NCBI GenBank assembly: GCA_027488715.1
Contig: JAIYBD010000242.1
Coordinates: 1-17,222 of the forward strand
Direction: 5' to 3'
Length of the DNA stretch: 17,222 nucleotides
DNA from: Bacteroidota bacterium
GTDB taxonomy: Bacteria > Bacteroidota > Bacteroidia > UBA7662 > CANHCV01
Shown: piece by piece, positions 1 through 7,321 of the stretch
Layout: each line of letters begins with the position of its first letter
Numbering within the stretch: position 1 is the first letter of the stretch
Translations under genes and position numbers: made by a program
Notes under the pieces: model-generated
Databases searched by the model: none
Seen by the model: the letters and a program-made list of their open reading frames with translations, nothing else
Told to the model about the DNA's origin: nothing

Positions 1-251
1 AGTCGATGGGATTGCCGGTAGTTTGTTCTAATGCGGAAGGACTTTCTGAAAACATTGAAAATGGCGTTACTGGATTACTTTTTCAACGTAGGGATGCCAA
101 TATGGCTGCCGAAAAAATCATCCAAATTCTGAAGAATCCCGAACTTTACCAAGCCATGAATCAGGCGGGGCCGCTTCGGGTGGCCACGCATTTCGATATC
201 CAAAAACAAGTGGCTACTTTTTCAGACGTTTATCGGAAAATGTTAGCTTAA
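1..251 (+). CDS. Glycosyltransferase family 4-type, C-terminal fragment (5' truncated by window edge)
   Basis: The reading frame is open from the left edge to a TAA at 249-251, so only the last 82 or so residues are visible. They match the end of a GT-B fold glycosyltransferase of the GT4 (Glycos_transf_1) family. The visible stretch MGLPVVCSNAEG is the usual G-x-PVV strand. It is followed by the donor-binding glutamate region SENIENGVTGLLF, and then by the C-terminal helices (AAEKIIQILKNPELYQAM). GT4 enzymes transfer sugars from nucleotide-sugar donors, usually onto polysaccharide, lipid or LPS acceptors on the cytoplasmic side. The acceptor cannot be deduced here. The ATG at position 6 is an internal methionine, not the start. 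The fold call is strong; the substrate is unknown. Confidence 0.85.
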   Translation, partial: SMGLPVVCSNAEGLSENIENGVTGLLFQRRDANMAAEKIIQILKNPELYQAMNQAGPLRVATHFDIQKQVATFSDVYRKMLA

Positions 252-258
252 CATTTCA

Positions 259-291
259 TTTGGCAAATTTTCTTTAACAAACCGACCTTGG
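259..291 (+). promoter_or_regulatory. Candidate Bacteroidota promoter upstream of the lytic transglycosylase
   Basis: TTTG at 259-262 and GACCTTGG at 284-291 are spaced by 21 bp, within the 19-21 bp range of the Bacteroidota TTTG / TAnnTTTG promoter. The -7 element has two mismatches, so this is weak. It would start transcription about 30 bp before the ATG at 327. Confidence 0.25.
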
Positions 292-314
292 GGTGAAAGT
301 TTCACTTTTTTTTC
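290..314 (+). terminator. Possible weak rho-independent terminator
   Basis: GTGAA-AGT-TTCAC (293-305) forms a 5-bp stem with a 3-nt loop. G-U pairs can extend it outward (GGG at 291-293 against the following Ts), and a run of Ts follows directly (306-313). It sits 40 bp after the glycosyltransferase stop and just before the next gene, where a terminator or attenuating hairpin would be expected. The stem is short, so the call is tentative. Confidence 0.3.
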
Positions 315-326
315 TCATTTTCGGAA

Positions 327-1349
327 ATGCTTAAAATGTACGTGTTGCTATGCTCCATCTTGATGACCCTTTCTGGGTTTGCGGTGGGAAAAAAGGGAAG
401 CGGAATGGATTCGGTTCGAATTTCGGCAAGACCTATTGCAGTTGCCGATGAATCGGCCTCTCGCATGCACAAAGTAAGCTTCACCGATCCCGAAACAGGA
501 AAAAACCACACCATCTTGGTCGATTCTGGATTATTTGAGTCGGGTTGGGATCGATTACCCCAAGTGAATTTTTGGAAGAGTTTGATGAACATCAAGGCTG
601 ATTCCAGTCTGATTTCGGTGTACGGTTCAAGGGAAATTCTACAATGCGTTCCCACGCGACAGTGGAATTCAAAGCCCACGGTGGAACGCGAATATCTAAG
701 GGATTCCCTCAAACGCAATTTGGGATTTTCTCCGGAAACCCGAATTCTTCAAACGGAAGGACGTTCGGGCTATTATTTGGTGGACGAGGTTTTGGATCAC
801 ATCACCAAAAGCATTGAAGTATTTGAAGAAAATGGGGTTGATCCGTTTTATGCCCAAGCCATTTTACTGATTGAAAGTCCTGGACGTTTATCAGGCAGGA
901 GCCCGGTTGGCGCCTATGGTCCCTTCCAATTAATGCCTTACGTGGGAAAACAATATGGATTGCGGGTAGGTGGTGCCAACGACGAACGCGCTAATTTGGA
1001 GCGTTCGGCCTATGCTGCTTCCATGCTTATCAAAAAGATTTGCGTTCCGATGACCGAGAAAATGCTTCAAAATCGGATGATTTGTTACTCTACCGATGAA
1101 CTTTGGTTCAAAATGTTGGTGATGCATACCTACCATGCTGGAGCCGGAAACGTCATGGCAGCCCTCAATCAATTGCAACCCAAAGAAGGGGGGATGGAGT
1201 TGATCCAACAATTGTGGCGAACCGAAGCCGGTGGCTTTCGCAATGCCTCTCAAAATTATTCTCAAATTGCCCTCGCTGCCAATATCCGTTTGGCCGAAGA
1301 AATTCGAAAGAAGTTGGGAATTATCGCTATTCCTGCTGCGGGTCTCTGA
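327..1349 (+). CDS. Secreted lytic transglycosylase, SLT domain (MltD/Slt-like)
   Basis: A 340-aa protein with a hydrophobic N-terminal signal sequence (about residues 4-20), so it is predicted to act in the periplasm. The lysozyme-like SLT fold lies at about residues 170-290. It shows the catalytic glutamate in LLIES (E183), the G-AYGPFQLMP motif (about 195-204), and YHAGAGN (269-275), which matches the usual YNAGxGN. Such enzymes cleave the MurNAc-GlcNAc bond of peptidoglycan to give 1,6-anhydro products, for wall turnover or insertion of envelope machines. Residues 25-165 match nothing I recognise and no LysM repeats are present. The ATG at 327 gives the full signal peptide; the ATG at 336 is an alternative three codons later. 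The 3' end overlaps the convergent MFS gene by 23 bp. Confidence 0.87.
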   Translation: MLKMYVLLCSILMTLSGFAVGKKGSGMDSVRISARPIAVADESASRMHKVSFTDPETGKNHTILVDSGLFESGWDRLPQVNFWKSLMNIKADSSLISVYGSREILQCVPTRQWNSKPTVEREYLRDSLKRNLGFSPETRILQTEGRSGYYLVDEVLDHITKSIEVFEENGVDPFYAQAILLIESPGRLSGRSPVGAYGPFQLMPYVGKQYGLRVGGANDERANLERSAYAASMLIKKICVPMTEKMLQNRMICYSTDELWFKMLVMHTYHAGAGNVMAALNQLQPKEGGMELIQQLWRTEAGGFRNASQNYSQIALAANIRLAEEIRKKLGIIAIPAAGL

Positions 1350-2601
1350 GGCTTAATGCCCGCAAAGCCGGTGCCTTCCACGCAATCCATCCAACAATCA
1401 AGATCGTCATGTTTCCTCCAAAAAGTAAGGAGGGTACCAATCCCATGGATTGAGCCGCTAATCCCGATTCAAATGCGCCGATTTCGTTGCTGCTGCCAAT
1501 GAACATGCTACTCACGGCGCTTACCCGACCTCGCATGTGATCGGGGGTAAATAATTGAGTGATGGTATTTCGGATGACCACACTGATCGAATCCAAAACC
1601 CCGCTGAAAAACAAGAAGAAAAATGCTACCCAAAAATGGGTGCTTAAGCCAAACCCAATCATGCAAATTCCAAATCCGAAAACCGCCCAAAGCAGATTTT
1701 TACCGGCGTTTTTCATCGGTTTTCGGAAGGCCAGTAAGAGGGCCATTCCTGCCGATCCGATGGCGGGAGCCGCGCGTAGCCAACCCAATTGGGTAGCACC
1801 AGCGTGGAGGATTTCATCGGCAAAAACAGGTAGAATGGCCACCGCACCTCCAAATAAAACCGCAAATAAATCCAAGCTGAACGCACTCAAAAGCACTTTG
1901 TGTTTGAAAACGTACTTCATGCCGGAAGTTAATCGGTCCCAAATCTTTTCTTGGTGGGAAACTCCCGCTTGATGTGGTATGGGAATACGAGAAAATGCGA
2001 GGAAACCGATGAAAAGAAAAGATAAAACCACCACATAACACCACTCGAAGGCAAATTCCGAACGGCGGCTGAGCCAACTGTAAAACAATCCGCCCATAGC
2101 AGGACCGCTGATCATGCCCATTTGCCAAATGGTGCTGCTCCAGCTTACTGCGTTACTCATCTTTTCTTTGGGAATTAAACTTCCCAAGGATGCAAAAGAG
2201 GCCGCCGCCATGAAACTTCTTCCAAATCCAACGCCAAAAAGGGCGGCGAAGATGAACCAAGTTACGGAATTTTCCATCCCGCTTCCCAATCCTAGGATTA
2301 AACCCAACACCGAGAGTTGAATAAAAAACATGGCACCCAAAGCCACTTTTTTCCGGGAATATTTGTCGGCAATGTGGCCGGCATACAAGGCCATACCAAT
2401 GCTGGGAATGGCTTCTACCAAGCCGGCATAACCCAATTGGAGCTTGCTGTGGGTCATGGCCCAAATTTGCCAACCTGCGATGGTGGCCAACATCTGCAAG
2501 CCAAAGGTGAAAAAGAATCGATAAGCCACAAACCAGCGAAAGGCCCCAATTTGCAAGGCCTCAAACGGTTGGTGAGATGAATTTATTTTTTTGGAATCCA
2601 T
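1327..2601 (-). CDS. MFS transporter, MFS_3/EntS-like exporter
   Basis: A 424-aa, strongly hydrophobic protein with about 12 predicted membrane segments, the normal size for the major facilitator superfamily. MFS motif A is clear between TM2 and TM3: GHIADKYSRKK (G75, D79, R83). The second half carries TPDHMRGRVSAV followed by SSNEIGAFESG, typical of the MFS_3 group that includes the enterobactin exporter EntS and many macrolide or siderophore exporters. It is therefore probably a proton-driven exporter in the inner membrane; the substrate cannot be read. Its ATG (2599-2601) lies inside the last codons of the upstream cobalamin adenosyltransferase gene (19-bp overlap), so the two are very likely co-transcribed and translationally coupled. 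The end overlaps the convergent transglycosylase gene. Confidence 0.88.
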   Translation of the reverse strand: MDSKKINSSHQPFEALQIGAFRWFVAYRFFFTFGLQMLATIAGWQIWAMTHSKLQLGYAGLVEAIPSIGMALYAGHIADKYSRKKVALGAMFFIQLSVLGLILGLGSGMENSVTWFIFAALFGVGFGRSFMAAASFASLGSLIPKEKMSNAVSWSSTIWQMGMISGPAMGGLFYSWLSRRSEFAFEWCYVVVLSFLFIGFLAFSRIPIPHQAGVSHQEKIWDRLTSGMKYVFKHKVLLSAFSLDLFAVLFGGAVAILPVFADEILHAGATQLGWLRAAPAIGSAGMALLLAFRKPMKNAGKNLLWAVFGFGICMIGFGLSTHFWVAFFFLFFSGVLDSISVVIRNTITQLFTPDHMRGRVSAVSSMFIGSSNEIGAFESGLAAQSMGLVPSLLFGGNMTILIVGWIAWKAPALRALSLRDPQQE

Positions 2602-3128
2602 GGAGTTTCTTCCAAACCTTTTTGATGGGTGATGTACCTGGAGTAAACAAACAAATAATCACTGAGGCGATTGAGGAAAATTTGAAGAATGGGAGGCATG
2701 GATTCGGTATCGTTCAAAGCCACCAAAAGGCGTTCAGCTCGGCGGCAAACGCAACGAGCAATATGCGCATGAGCTTCCGCCGCATTCGAACCCGGTAAAA
2801 TGAAGTGACGCATCGGCGGAACCACCTCATTCATCCGGTCCATCGCCTTTTCCAAACGTTCAACATCTTCGTTTTCCAAAGTCGGCAACTGAAAATTTTT
2901 GCCCGATTCCAAGGCCAAATGACTTCCCATGGTGAACAAACGATCTTGAATAAACAACAACAACTCGGTTGATTCCGATTCCAACGATTCACTTCGCAAT
3001 AATCCAACGTGGCTATTCAACTCGTCAACCGTTCCATACGTCTCAATCCGCAAATCTGCTTTCGATACCCGACTCCCGCCAAGCAAAGAGGTGGTTCCGG
3101 CATCGCCCGTTTTGGTATAAATTTTCAT
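2583..3128 (-). CDS. Cob(I)alamin adenosyltransferase, PduO type
   Basis: A 181-aa cytoplasmic enzyme of the PduO/MMAB family, which transfers adenosyl from ATP to cob(I)alamin to make coenzyme B12. The ATP-binding N-terminus YTKTGDAGTTSLLGG (4-18) is diagnostic. TYGTVDELNS (30-39), HFILPGS (108-114), RCVCRRAER (125-133) and FLNRLSDYLF (151-160) are the other conserved blocks of this five-helix bundle that assembles as a trimer. The frame stays open to 3326 upstream, but that longer form would run into grpE, and family members begin at MKIYTKTGD, so I start at 3128. It is the first gene of a two-gene unit with the MFS exporter and is divergent from grpE. No B12-dependent enzyme or corrinoid transporter is visible nearby. 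Confidence 0.92.
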   Translation of the reverse strand: MKIYTKTGDAGTTSLLGGSRVSKADLRIETYGTVDELNSHVGLLRSESLESESTELLLFIQDRLFTMGSHLALESGKNFQLPTLENEDVERLEKAMDRMNEVVPPMRHFILPGSNAAEAHAHIARCVCRRAERLLVALNDTESMPPILQIFLNRLSDYLFVYSRYITHQKGLEETPWIPKK

Positions 3129-3180
3129 GCCCAAATTTCGAAAGAAATCCCCATTTATTTTCTTCAATCTTATGTGACAA

Positions 3181-3213
3181 TTTGTCGGAAATCCTACCTT
3201 GGCAAATCCTTTG
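3181..3213 (+). promoter_or_regulatory. Candidate promoter of grpE-dnaJ
   Basis: TTTG (3181-3184) is followed after 21 bp by ATCCTTTG (3206-3213), close to the Bacteroidota pattern TTTG-N19-21-TAnnTTTG; only the first two bases of the -7 element differ. It would give a leader of about 20 nt before the ATG at 3237. I see no CIRCE inverted repeat in the 108-bp divergent gap, so HrcA control is not indicated. Confidence 0.45.
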
Positions 3214-3236
3214 CAGTTTTCTGAAAAAATTGGATT

Positions 3237-3806
3237 ATGAGTCATCCCAACGAGCAAGAAAATCAACAGCCACAATCGGAAGAAAATAACGAAAATCAGC
3301 TTCAAGGAGAAGAAAATACCGATCAATCTCCTGATTCAACCCACAATACTACTTCAGATCCTCTGGCAGAATTGCAAGCGAAATTGGAGGAATCAGAAAA
3401 GAAGTATTTGTACTTGATGGCCGATTTTCAGAATTTACGTCAGAAAGCCGCACGCGAACGAATGGAACTCATTCAAAATGCTTCCAAAGATTTGATCATT
3501 GAATTGTTACCCGTTTTGGATAACTTTGAAATGGCCTTGACCAGCATGGAGCAAGCGGTTGACATCCAAGCTGTGAAAAAAGGAGTGGAACTGATTCATC
3601 AACAATACCTCGGAATTTTAAAATCAAAAGGGCTACAACCCATCGATGCCAAAGGACAAACCTTTAATACCGATGAACATGAGGCGATAACAACGTTTCC
3701 AGCACCCTCCGAAGAACAGAAAAATACCGTTTTCGATGTCATTTCGAAAGGATATAAGTTAAACGATCAAATGATTCGCTACGCCAAAGTGGTGGTCGCC
3801 CAATAA
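3237..3806 (+). CDS. grpE: GrpE, nucleotide exchange factor of DnaK
   Basis: A 189-aa GrpE. It speeds ADP release from the chaperone DnaK and works with DnaJ in protein folding in the cytoplasm. Residues 1-40 are a low-complexity tail rich in Glu, Gln and Asn. A long coiled coil follows (about 42-80) with the conserved [14 protein letters not shown] block (61-74), then [12 protein letters not shown] (90-101). The C-terminal beta-wing region carries [10 protein letters not shown] (143-152) and ends in [17 protein letters not shown], all family hallmarks. The length is normal. dnaJ starts 5 bp after the stop, so the two form an operon. dnaK is not adjacent. Confidence 0.97.
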   Translation: MSHPNEQENQQPQSEENNENQLQGEENTDQSPDSTHNTTSDPLAELQAKLEESEKKYLYLMADFQNLRQKAARERMELIQNASKDLIIELLPVLDNFEMALTSMEQAVDIQAVKKGVELIHQQYLGILKSKGLQPIDAKGQTFNTDEHEAITTFPAPSEEQKNTVFDVISKGYKLNDQMIRYAKVVVAQ

Positions 3807-3811
3807 AATCC

Positions 3812-4972
3812 ATGAGTAAACGCGATTTTTACGACGTTCTAGGCGTTGCAAAGTCGGCCTCTGCCGAAGAAATTAAAAAAGCTTATCGCAAATTAGCGAT
3901 TCAATATCACCCCGATAAAAATCCGGGCGATAAGGCCGCCGAAGACAAATTCAAAGAGGCTGCCGAGGCTTACGAAGTTTTGAGTGATACCGATAAACGT
4001 GCCAAATACGACCGATATGGCCACCAGGCCTTTGAAGGCGGTGGATTTGGCGGCGGCGGCGGTTTCTCGATGGACGATATTTTCTCCAATTTTGGCGACG
4101 TTTTCGGTGATGCTTTCGGCGATTCGGGATTCGGGTCCTTCTTTGGCGGTGGCGGTCAGCGCCGAGGTGGAGCTCCCAAAGGAACCAACATTCGAATCAA
4201 GGTCAAACTCACCCTGGAAGAGATTTCAAAGGGAGTCGAGAAAAAAGTAAAAATAAAAAAGTATGTAGCTTGCGCCACTTGCAGTGGCTCTGGCGCCAAA
4301 GATGGAACATCTTACTCCAGCTGTAAAACCTGTAACGGTACCGGCGCGGTAAGAAAAGTCCAAAATACCTTCCTGGGTCAAATTGCGACTCAAACAACGT
4401 GTACCTCCTGCAACGGCGAAGGAAAAACGGTCACAGCAAAATGCGGAACTTGTTCCGGTGAAGGAAGGGTATACGAGGAAGAAACCATTTCGCTCAATAT
4501 TCCAGCCGGCGTAGCCGATGGCATGCAGCTCAGCGTGGGCGGGCGTGGCAATGTGGGAGCTCGTGGTGGTCGCCCCGGTGATCTCATTGTAGTGATTGAA
4601 GAAGAAACCCACGAAGAGCTGAAGCGCGACGGTCATGATTTGATTTACGATTTAACCATGACCTTCAAAGATGCAGTTTTGGGTGCTTCCTTGGAAGTTC
4701 CAACCCTGGAAGGAAAAGTGAAAATTAAAATTGATCCCGGTACACACGCAGGAAAAATCTTACGATTGAAAGGCAAGGGACTTCCTGTATTAAACGGATA
4801 TGGCCGAGGAGATTTATTGATTTACACCAATATTTTTGTACCCACCAAGGTAAGCTCTGAGGAAAAAGAGTTATTGGATAAAATGGGAGAAATGCCCGGA
4901 TTTAAAATTGAATCGGAAGGAAAACAGAAAGGCTTTTTTGAACGAATGAAGGATTATTTCGGAAATGGTTAA
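3812..4972 (+). CDS. dnaJ: DnaJ, Hsp40 co-chaperone
   Basis: A complete type I (class A) DnaJ of 386 aa, which stimulates the DnaK ATPase and delivers unfolded clients. The N-terminal J domain (about 4-70) has the essential HPD at 33-35. A Gly/Phe-rich linker follows (about 74-120). The zinc-binding region holds four CxxCxGxG repeats starting at C154, C171, C197 and C211, all eight cysteines intact, and the C-terminal client-binding beta domains run to the end. Nothing is missing. It is the second gene of the grpE-dnaJ pair. Its TAA stop (4970-4972) interlocks with the stop of the convergent gpsA gene, and no terminator hairpin lies between them. Confidence 0.97.
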   Translation: MSKRDFYDVLGVAKSASAEEIKKAYRKLAIQYHPDKNPGDKAAEDKFKEAAEAYEVLSDTDKRAKYDRYGHQAFEGGGFGGGGGFSMDDIFSNFGDVFGDAFGDSGFGSFFGGGGQRRGGAPKGTNIRIKVKLTLEEISKGVEKKVKIKKYVACATCSGSGAKDGTSYSSCKTCNGTGAVRKVQNTFLGQIATQTTCTSCNGEGKTVTAKCGTCSGEGRVYEEETISLNIPAGVADGMQLSVGGRGNVGARGGRPGDLIVVIEEETHEELKRDGHDLIYDLTMTFKDAVLGASLEVPTLEGKVKIKIDPGTHAGKILRLKGKGLPVLNGYGRGDLLIYTNIFVPTKVSSEEKELLDKMGEMPGFKIESEGKQKGFFERMKDYFGNG

Positions 4973-5952
4973 CCGATTTGATCTTCCAGTTTTTTGAATG
5001 ATTTCTTAGCGTTTCCTTCGTACAAACTTTGATAAACGGCCTCCACAATGGGGGCCTTTATATTTTTTTCAATGCAAATTTGTCGAATGGCTGGGGTGGC
5101 AAAATATCCTTCGGCCACCATGCCCAATTCAACCTTGGCACTTGCCACACTGTACCCACGTCCAATCATATTCCCAAAGGTTCGGTTTCGGCTAAATTGG
5201 GAATAGGCCGTTACGAGAAGATCGCCCAAATAGGCGGGTTCATGCATCTTTCGCTTGATTTTATGAATTTTTTTGGTAATTCGCTTCATTTCTCCAACTG
5301 CCGAGGAAACCAAAACAGCTTGGAAATTATCGCCATAACCGAGGCCTTTGGCAATTCCACACGCCATGGCGTAAATATTTTTCAGTACGGCAGCATATTC
5401 GGTGCCGATCAAATCCTCCGATGTTTTCGTTTTGAGGTGTTTTCCGGCCAACATACCCGCAAATTCTTGGGCTATTTCTTCCCGGCCGGCAATGGTGAGG
5501 TAACTCAAACGCTCTTCGGCAACTTCTTCGGCATGGCAGGGTCCTGCAATAACCAAAAGCTGCGATGAGTCAACCGAATAATGGTCGTTCAGAAATTCGG
5601 CAACAATTTGCTTGGTCTCTGGAATCATTCCCTTGATGGCAGAAATGACCACTTTGTTTTCAAAATCTGAAGATTCAATGGATTTCAGAGAGGCACGCAA
5701 AAAGGCGGCAGGAACAGCTAAAATCACCCAATCTGCGCCTTGAAAGGCAAGGTGAATATCGGTTGTAACCGTAAGCAAAGAGGTTGGATAGTGAACAGAG
5801 GATAAGTATTTAGGATTGAAACCTTCATTTTGAATGGTTTCGGCTTGTTCGGAATCACGAACCCACCATGTTAGGGGAAGTTGGTTATCGGTGAGGAGTT
5901 TAGCCAAGGCACTTGCCCAACTACCACCCCCAATGAGTGCTATTTTCTTCAC
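4969..5952 (-). CDS. gpsA: NAD(P)H-dependent glycerol-3-phosphate dehydrogenase
   Basis: A 327-aa GpsA, which reduces dihydroxyacetone phosphate to sn-glycerol-3-phosphate, the backbone for phospholipid synthesis, in the cytoplasm. The N-terminal Rossmann motif is [10 protein letters not shown] (8-17). ISAIKGM carries K107, [11 protein letters not shown] (137-147) is the family signature, and K191 in AAVLKNIYA is the conserved catalytic lysine. [19 protein letters not shown] (242-260) completes the substrate site. The length is standard. The start codon is GTG (5950-5952), since the position preceding KKIALIGGG reads GTG on the minus strand. It overlaps the TGA of the upstream adaptor gene as GTGA, so translation is probably coupled. 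It is the last gene of the tolC-adaptor operon, an unusual place for a lipid-precursor gene. Confidence 0.95.
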   Translation of the reverse strand: MKKIALIGGGSWASALAKLLTDNQLPLTWWVRDSEQAETIQNEGFNPKYLSSVHYPTSLLTVTTDIHLAFQGADWVILAVPAAFLRASLKSIESSDFENKVVISAIKGMIPETKQIVAEFLNDHYSVDSSQLLVIAGPCHAEEVAEERLSYLTIAGREEIAQEFAGMLAGKHLKTKTSEDLIGTEYAAVLKNIYAMACGIAKGLGYGDNFQAVLVSSAVGEMKRITKKIHKIKRKMHEPAYLGDLLVTAYSQFSRNRTFGNMIGRGYSVASAKVELGMVAEGYFATPAIRQICIEKNIKAPIVEAVYQSLYEGNAKKSFKKLEDQIG

Positions 5953-7313
5953 TTTTTCTGGAAACTGTCGTACAACTTCGACTTCTCCACCACTTCCACC
6001 ATTTCTTTGTCTTTCAGGTCTTTGGTGATGGTGCTCGTTGGAGCAATCACCACCTCATCGCCCTTCTTCAATCCAGATAAAATGGAAATGTAGGTGTCGT
6101 CTTGAATTCCCAAAGTTACAGGACGAATTTCAACCTTTCCTTTTTGGTGGACAAAAACAACTTCTTTCAACTTTTCTTCTTCAATCGAAACTTCTTTATC
6201 GCCCTCTTGCTCGGCTTCGGCGTTTCGTTCAGCTTCCATTTCCGTGATAAATTTTCCTTTACTGTCTTGAGTTCGAATGGTTACCGCAGCGATAGGAACG
6301 GTAACTTGGGCAAAGGCCTCATCGGTTTTGATTTCTACCGTGCCACTTAAGCCAGGACGGAAAGGAAGAGGATTCTTTTTCAAAAGTTCGGCATACGATT
6401 CACGCAAGATGAGGACTTTAACCGGGTAGTTGGTTACCTGATCACTGATGTTATTAACTGCCTGATTGGCCGCATTGGCAATTTCGGTAACAACACCCTT
6501 GAATTTTTTTCCAGGGTAGGCATCCACCTCCACTACGGCAGTATCACCAAGTTGAACATTCACAATATCGTTTTCGTTCACATCTACTTTCACCACCATT
6601 TTATTCAAATTGGCGATGCGGATCATTTCCGTTCCTGCCATTTGACTGGTTCCAACCACTTTTTCTCCAACTTCAACATTCAGTTGAGTCACAATTCCGG
6701 TAATGGGCGAATAAATATCGGTCCGTCCGAGATTTTCTTGGGCCTCTTTCAACGTTGCTTCGGCAGAATTTAAGGTGAATCTAGCGCCTTCAACGGTTTG
6801 TTTTGCTGCTTCTAACTCTTCCAAGGCGCCTTCGTACTGGGCTTTGGTGGCTTGATATTCGGCTTCGGAAATAACAGCCTCTTTGAACAAACGATCGCTG
6901 CGTTTGAACGACGCCTCGGTATTCCGGAATGAGGCCTGAACTTGGCCCAATCGCGCCCTTGACTGATTCAAGGCCGCACGGCTATTGTTCACCGCTGCGC
7001 GGGCACGGTCTAAATTGGCCAGAATGATTTTTGGATTGATTTGAATGAGCAATTGCCCTTTTTGAACGCTATCGCCCACCCGAACGTTAACAGCCGTGAT
7101 TTCGCCGGAAATTTCGGGCGATATTTTCACTTCCAATTCCGGAACGACTTTTCCATTGGCCAATACCGTTTGAACGATGTTTCGAAGTTCTACTTTTTCA
7201 ACGGCAACTTTGGTAATTTCAGGTTTGCCAATAACTCCCGCTTTTTGTAGGCCGATGAGACCAACGACCAAACCAATGGAAGAGAAAAGAATGATTTTCG
7301 TGCGTTTTTTCAT
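5949..7313 (-). CDS. Efflux periplasmic adaptor (membrane fusion protein), HlyD/MacA-like
   Basis: A 454-aa adaptor subunit that would link an inner-membrane pump to a TolC-type outer-membrane channel. One N-terminal membrane anchor (about 6-22) is followed by a lipoyl/barrel-sandwich half motif (KISPEISGEITAVNVRVGD and GQLLIQIN). A long alpha-helical hairpin rich in Ala, Gln, Glu and Arg (about 95-205) comes next, then the second lipoyl half (DIYSPITGIVTQLNVEVGE). Beta-barrel and membrane-proximal domains complete it. A highly charged stretch rich in Glu and Lys lies at about 370-395, before VVFVHQKGKVEIRPV. The frame is open up to 7376, but MKKRTK at 7313 gives a normal anchor and starts 8 bp after the tolC stop. 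It resembles adaptors that serve MacB-type ABC pumps, but no pump gene follows; gpsA does. Confidence 0.9.
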   Translation of the reverse strand: MKKRTKIILFSSIGLVVGLIGLQKAGVIGKPEITKVAVEKVELRNIVQTVLANGKVVPELEVKISPEISGEITAVNVRVGDSVQKGQLLIQINPKIILANLDRARAAVNNSRAALNQSRARLGQVQASFRNTEASFKRSDRLFKEAVISEAEYQATKAQYEGALEELEAAKQTVEGARFTLNSAEATLKEAQENLGRTDIYSPITGIVTQLNVEVGEKVVGTSQMAGTEMIRIANLNKMVVKVDVNENDIVNVQLGDTAVVEVDAYPGKKFKGVVTEIANAANQAVNNISDQVTNYPVKVLILRESYAELLKKNPLPFRPGLSGTVEIKTDEAFAQVTVPIAAVTIRTQDSKGKFITEMEAERNAEAEQEGDKEVSIEEEKLKEVVFVHQKGKVEIRPVTLGIQDDTYISILSGLKKGDEVVIAPTSTITKDLKDKEMVEVVEKSKLYDSFQKK

Positions 7314-7321
7314 GGGATTGA

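Noticed and set aside
3129..3236. CIRCE element (HrcA operator) before grpE
   Set aside because: No TTAGCACTC-N9-GAGTGCTAA-like inverted repeat is present in the divergent gap.
2583..3326. Longer 247-aa form of the cobalamin adenosyltransferase with a hydrophobic N-terminus
   Set aside because: The extra residues lie antisense to the start of grpE and across its promoter. The family begins at MKIYTKTGD, so the start at 3128 is preferred.
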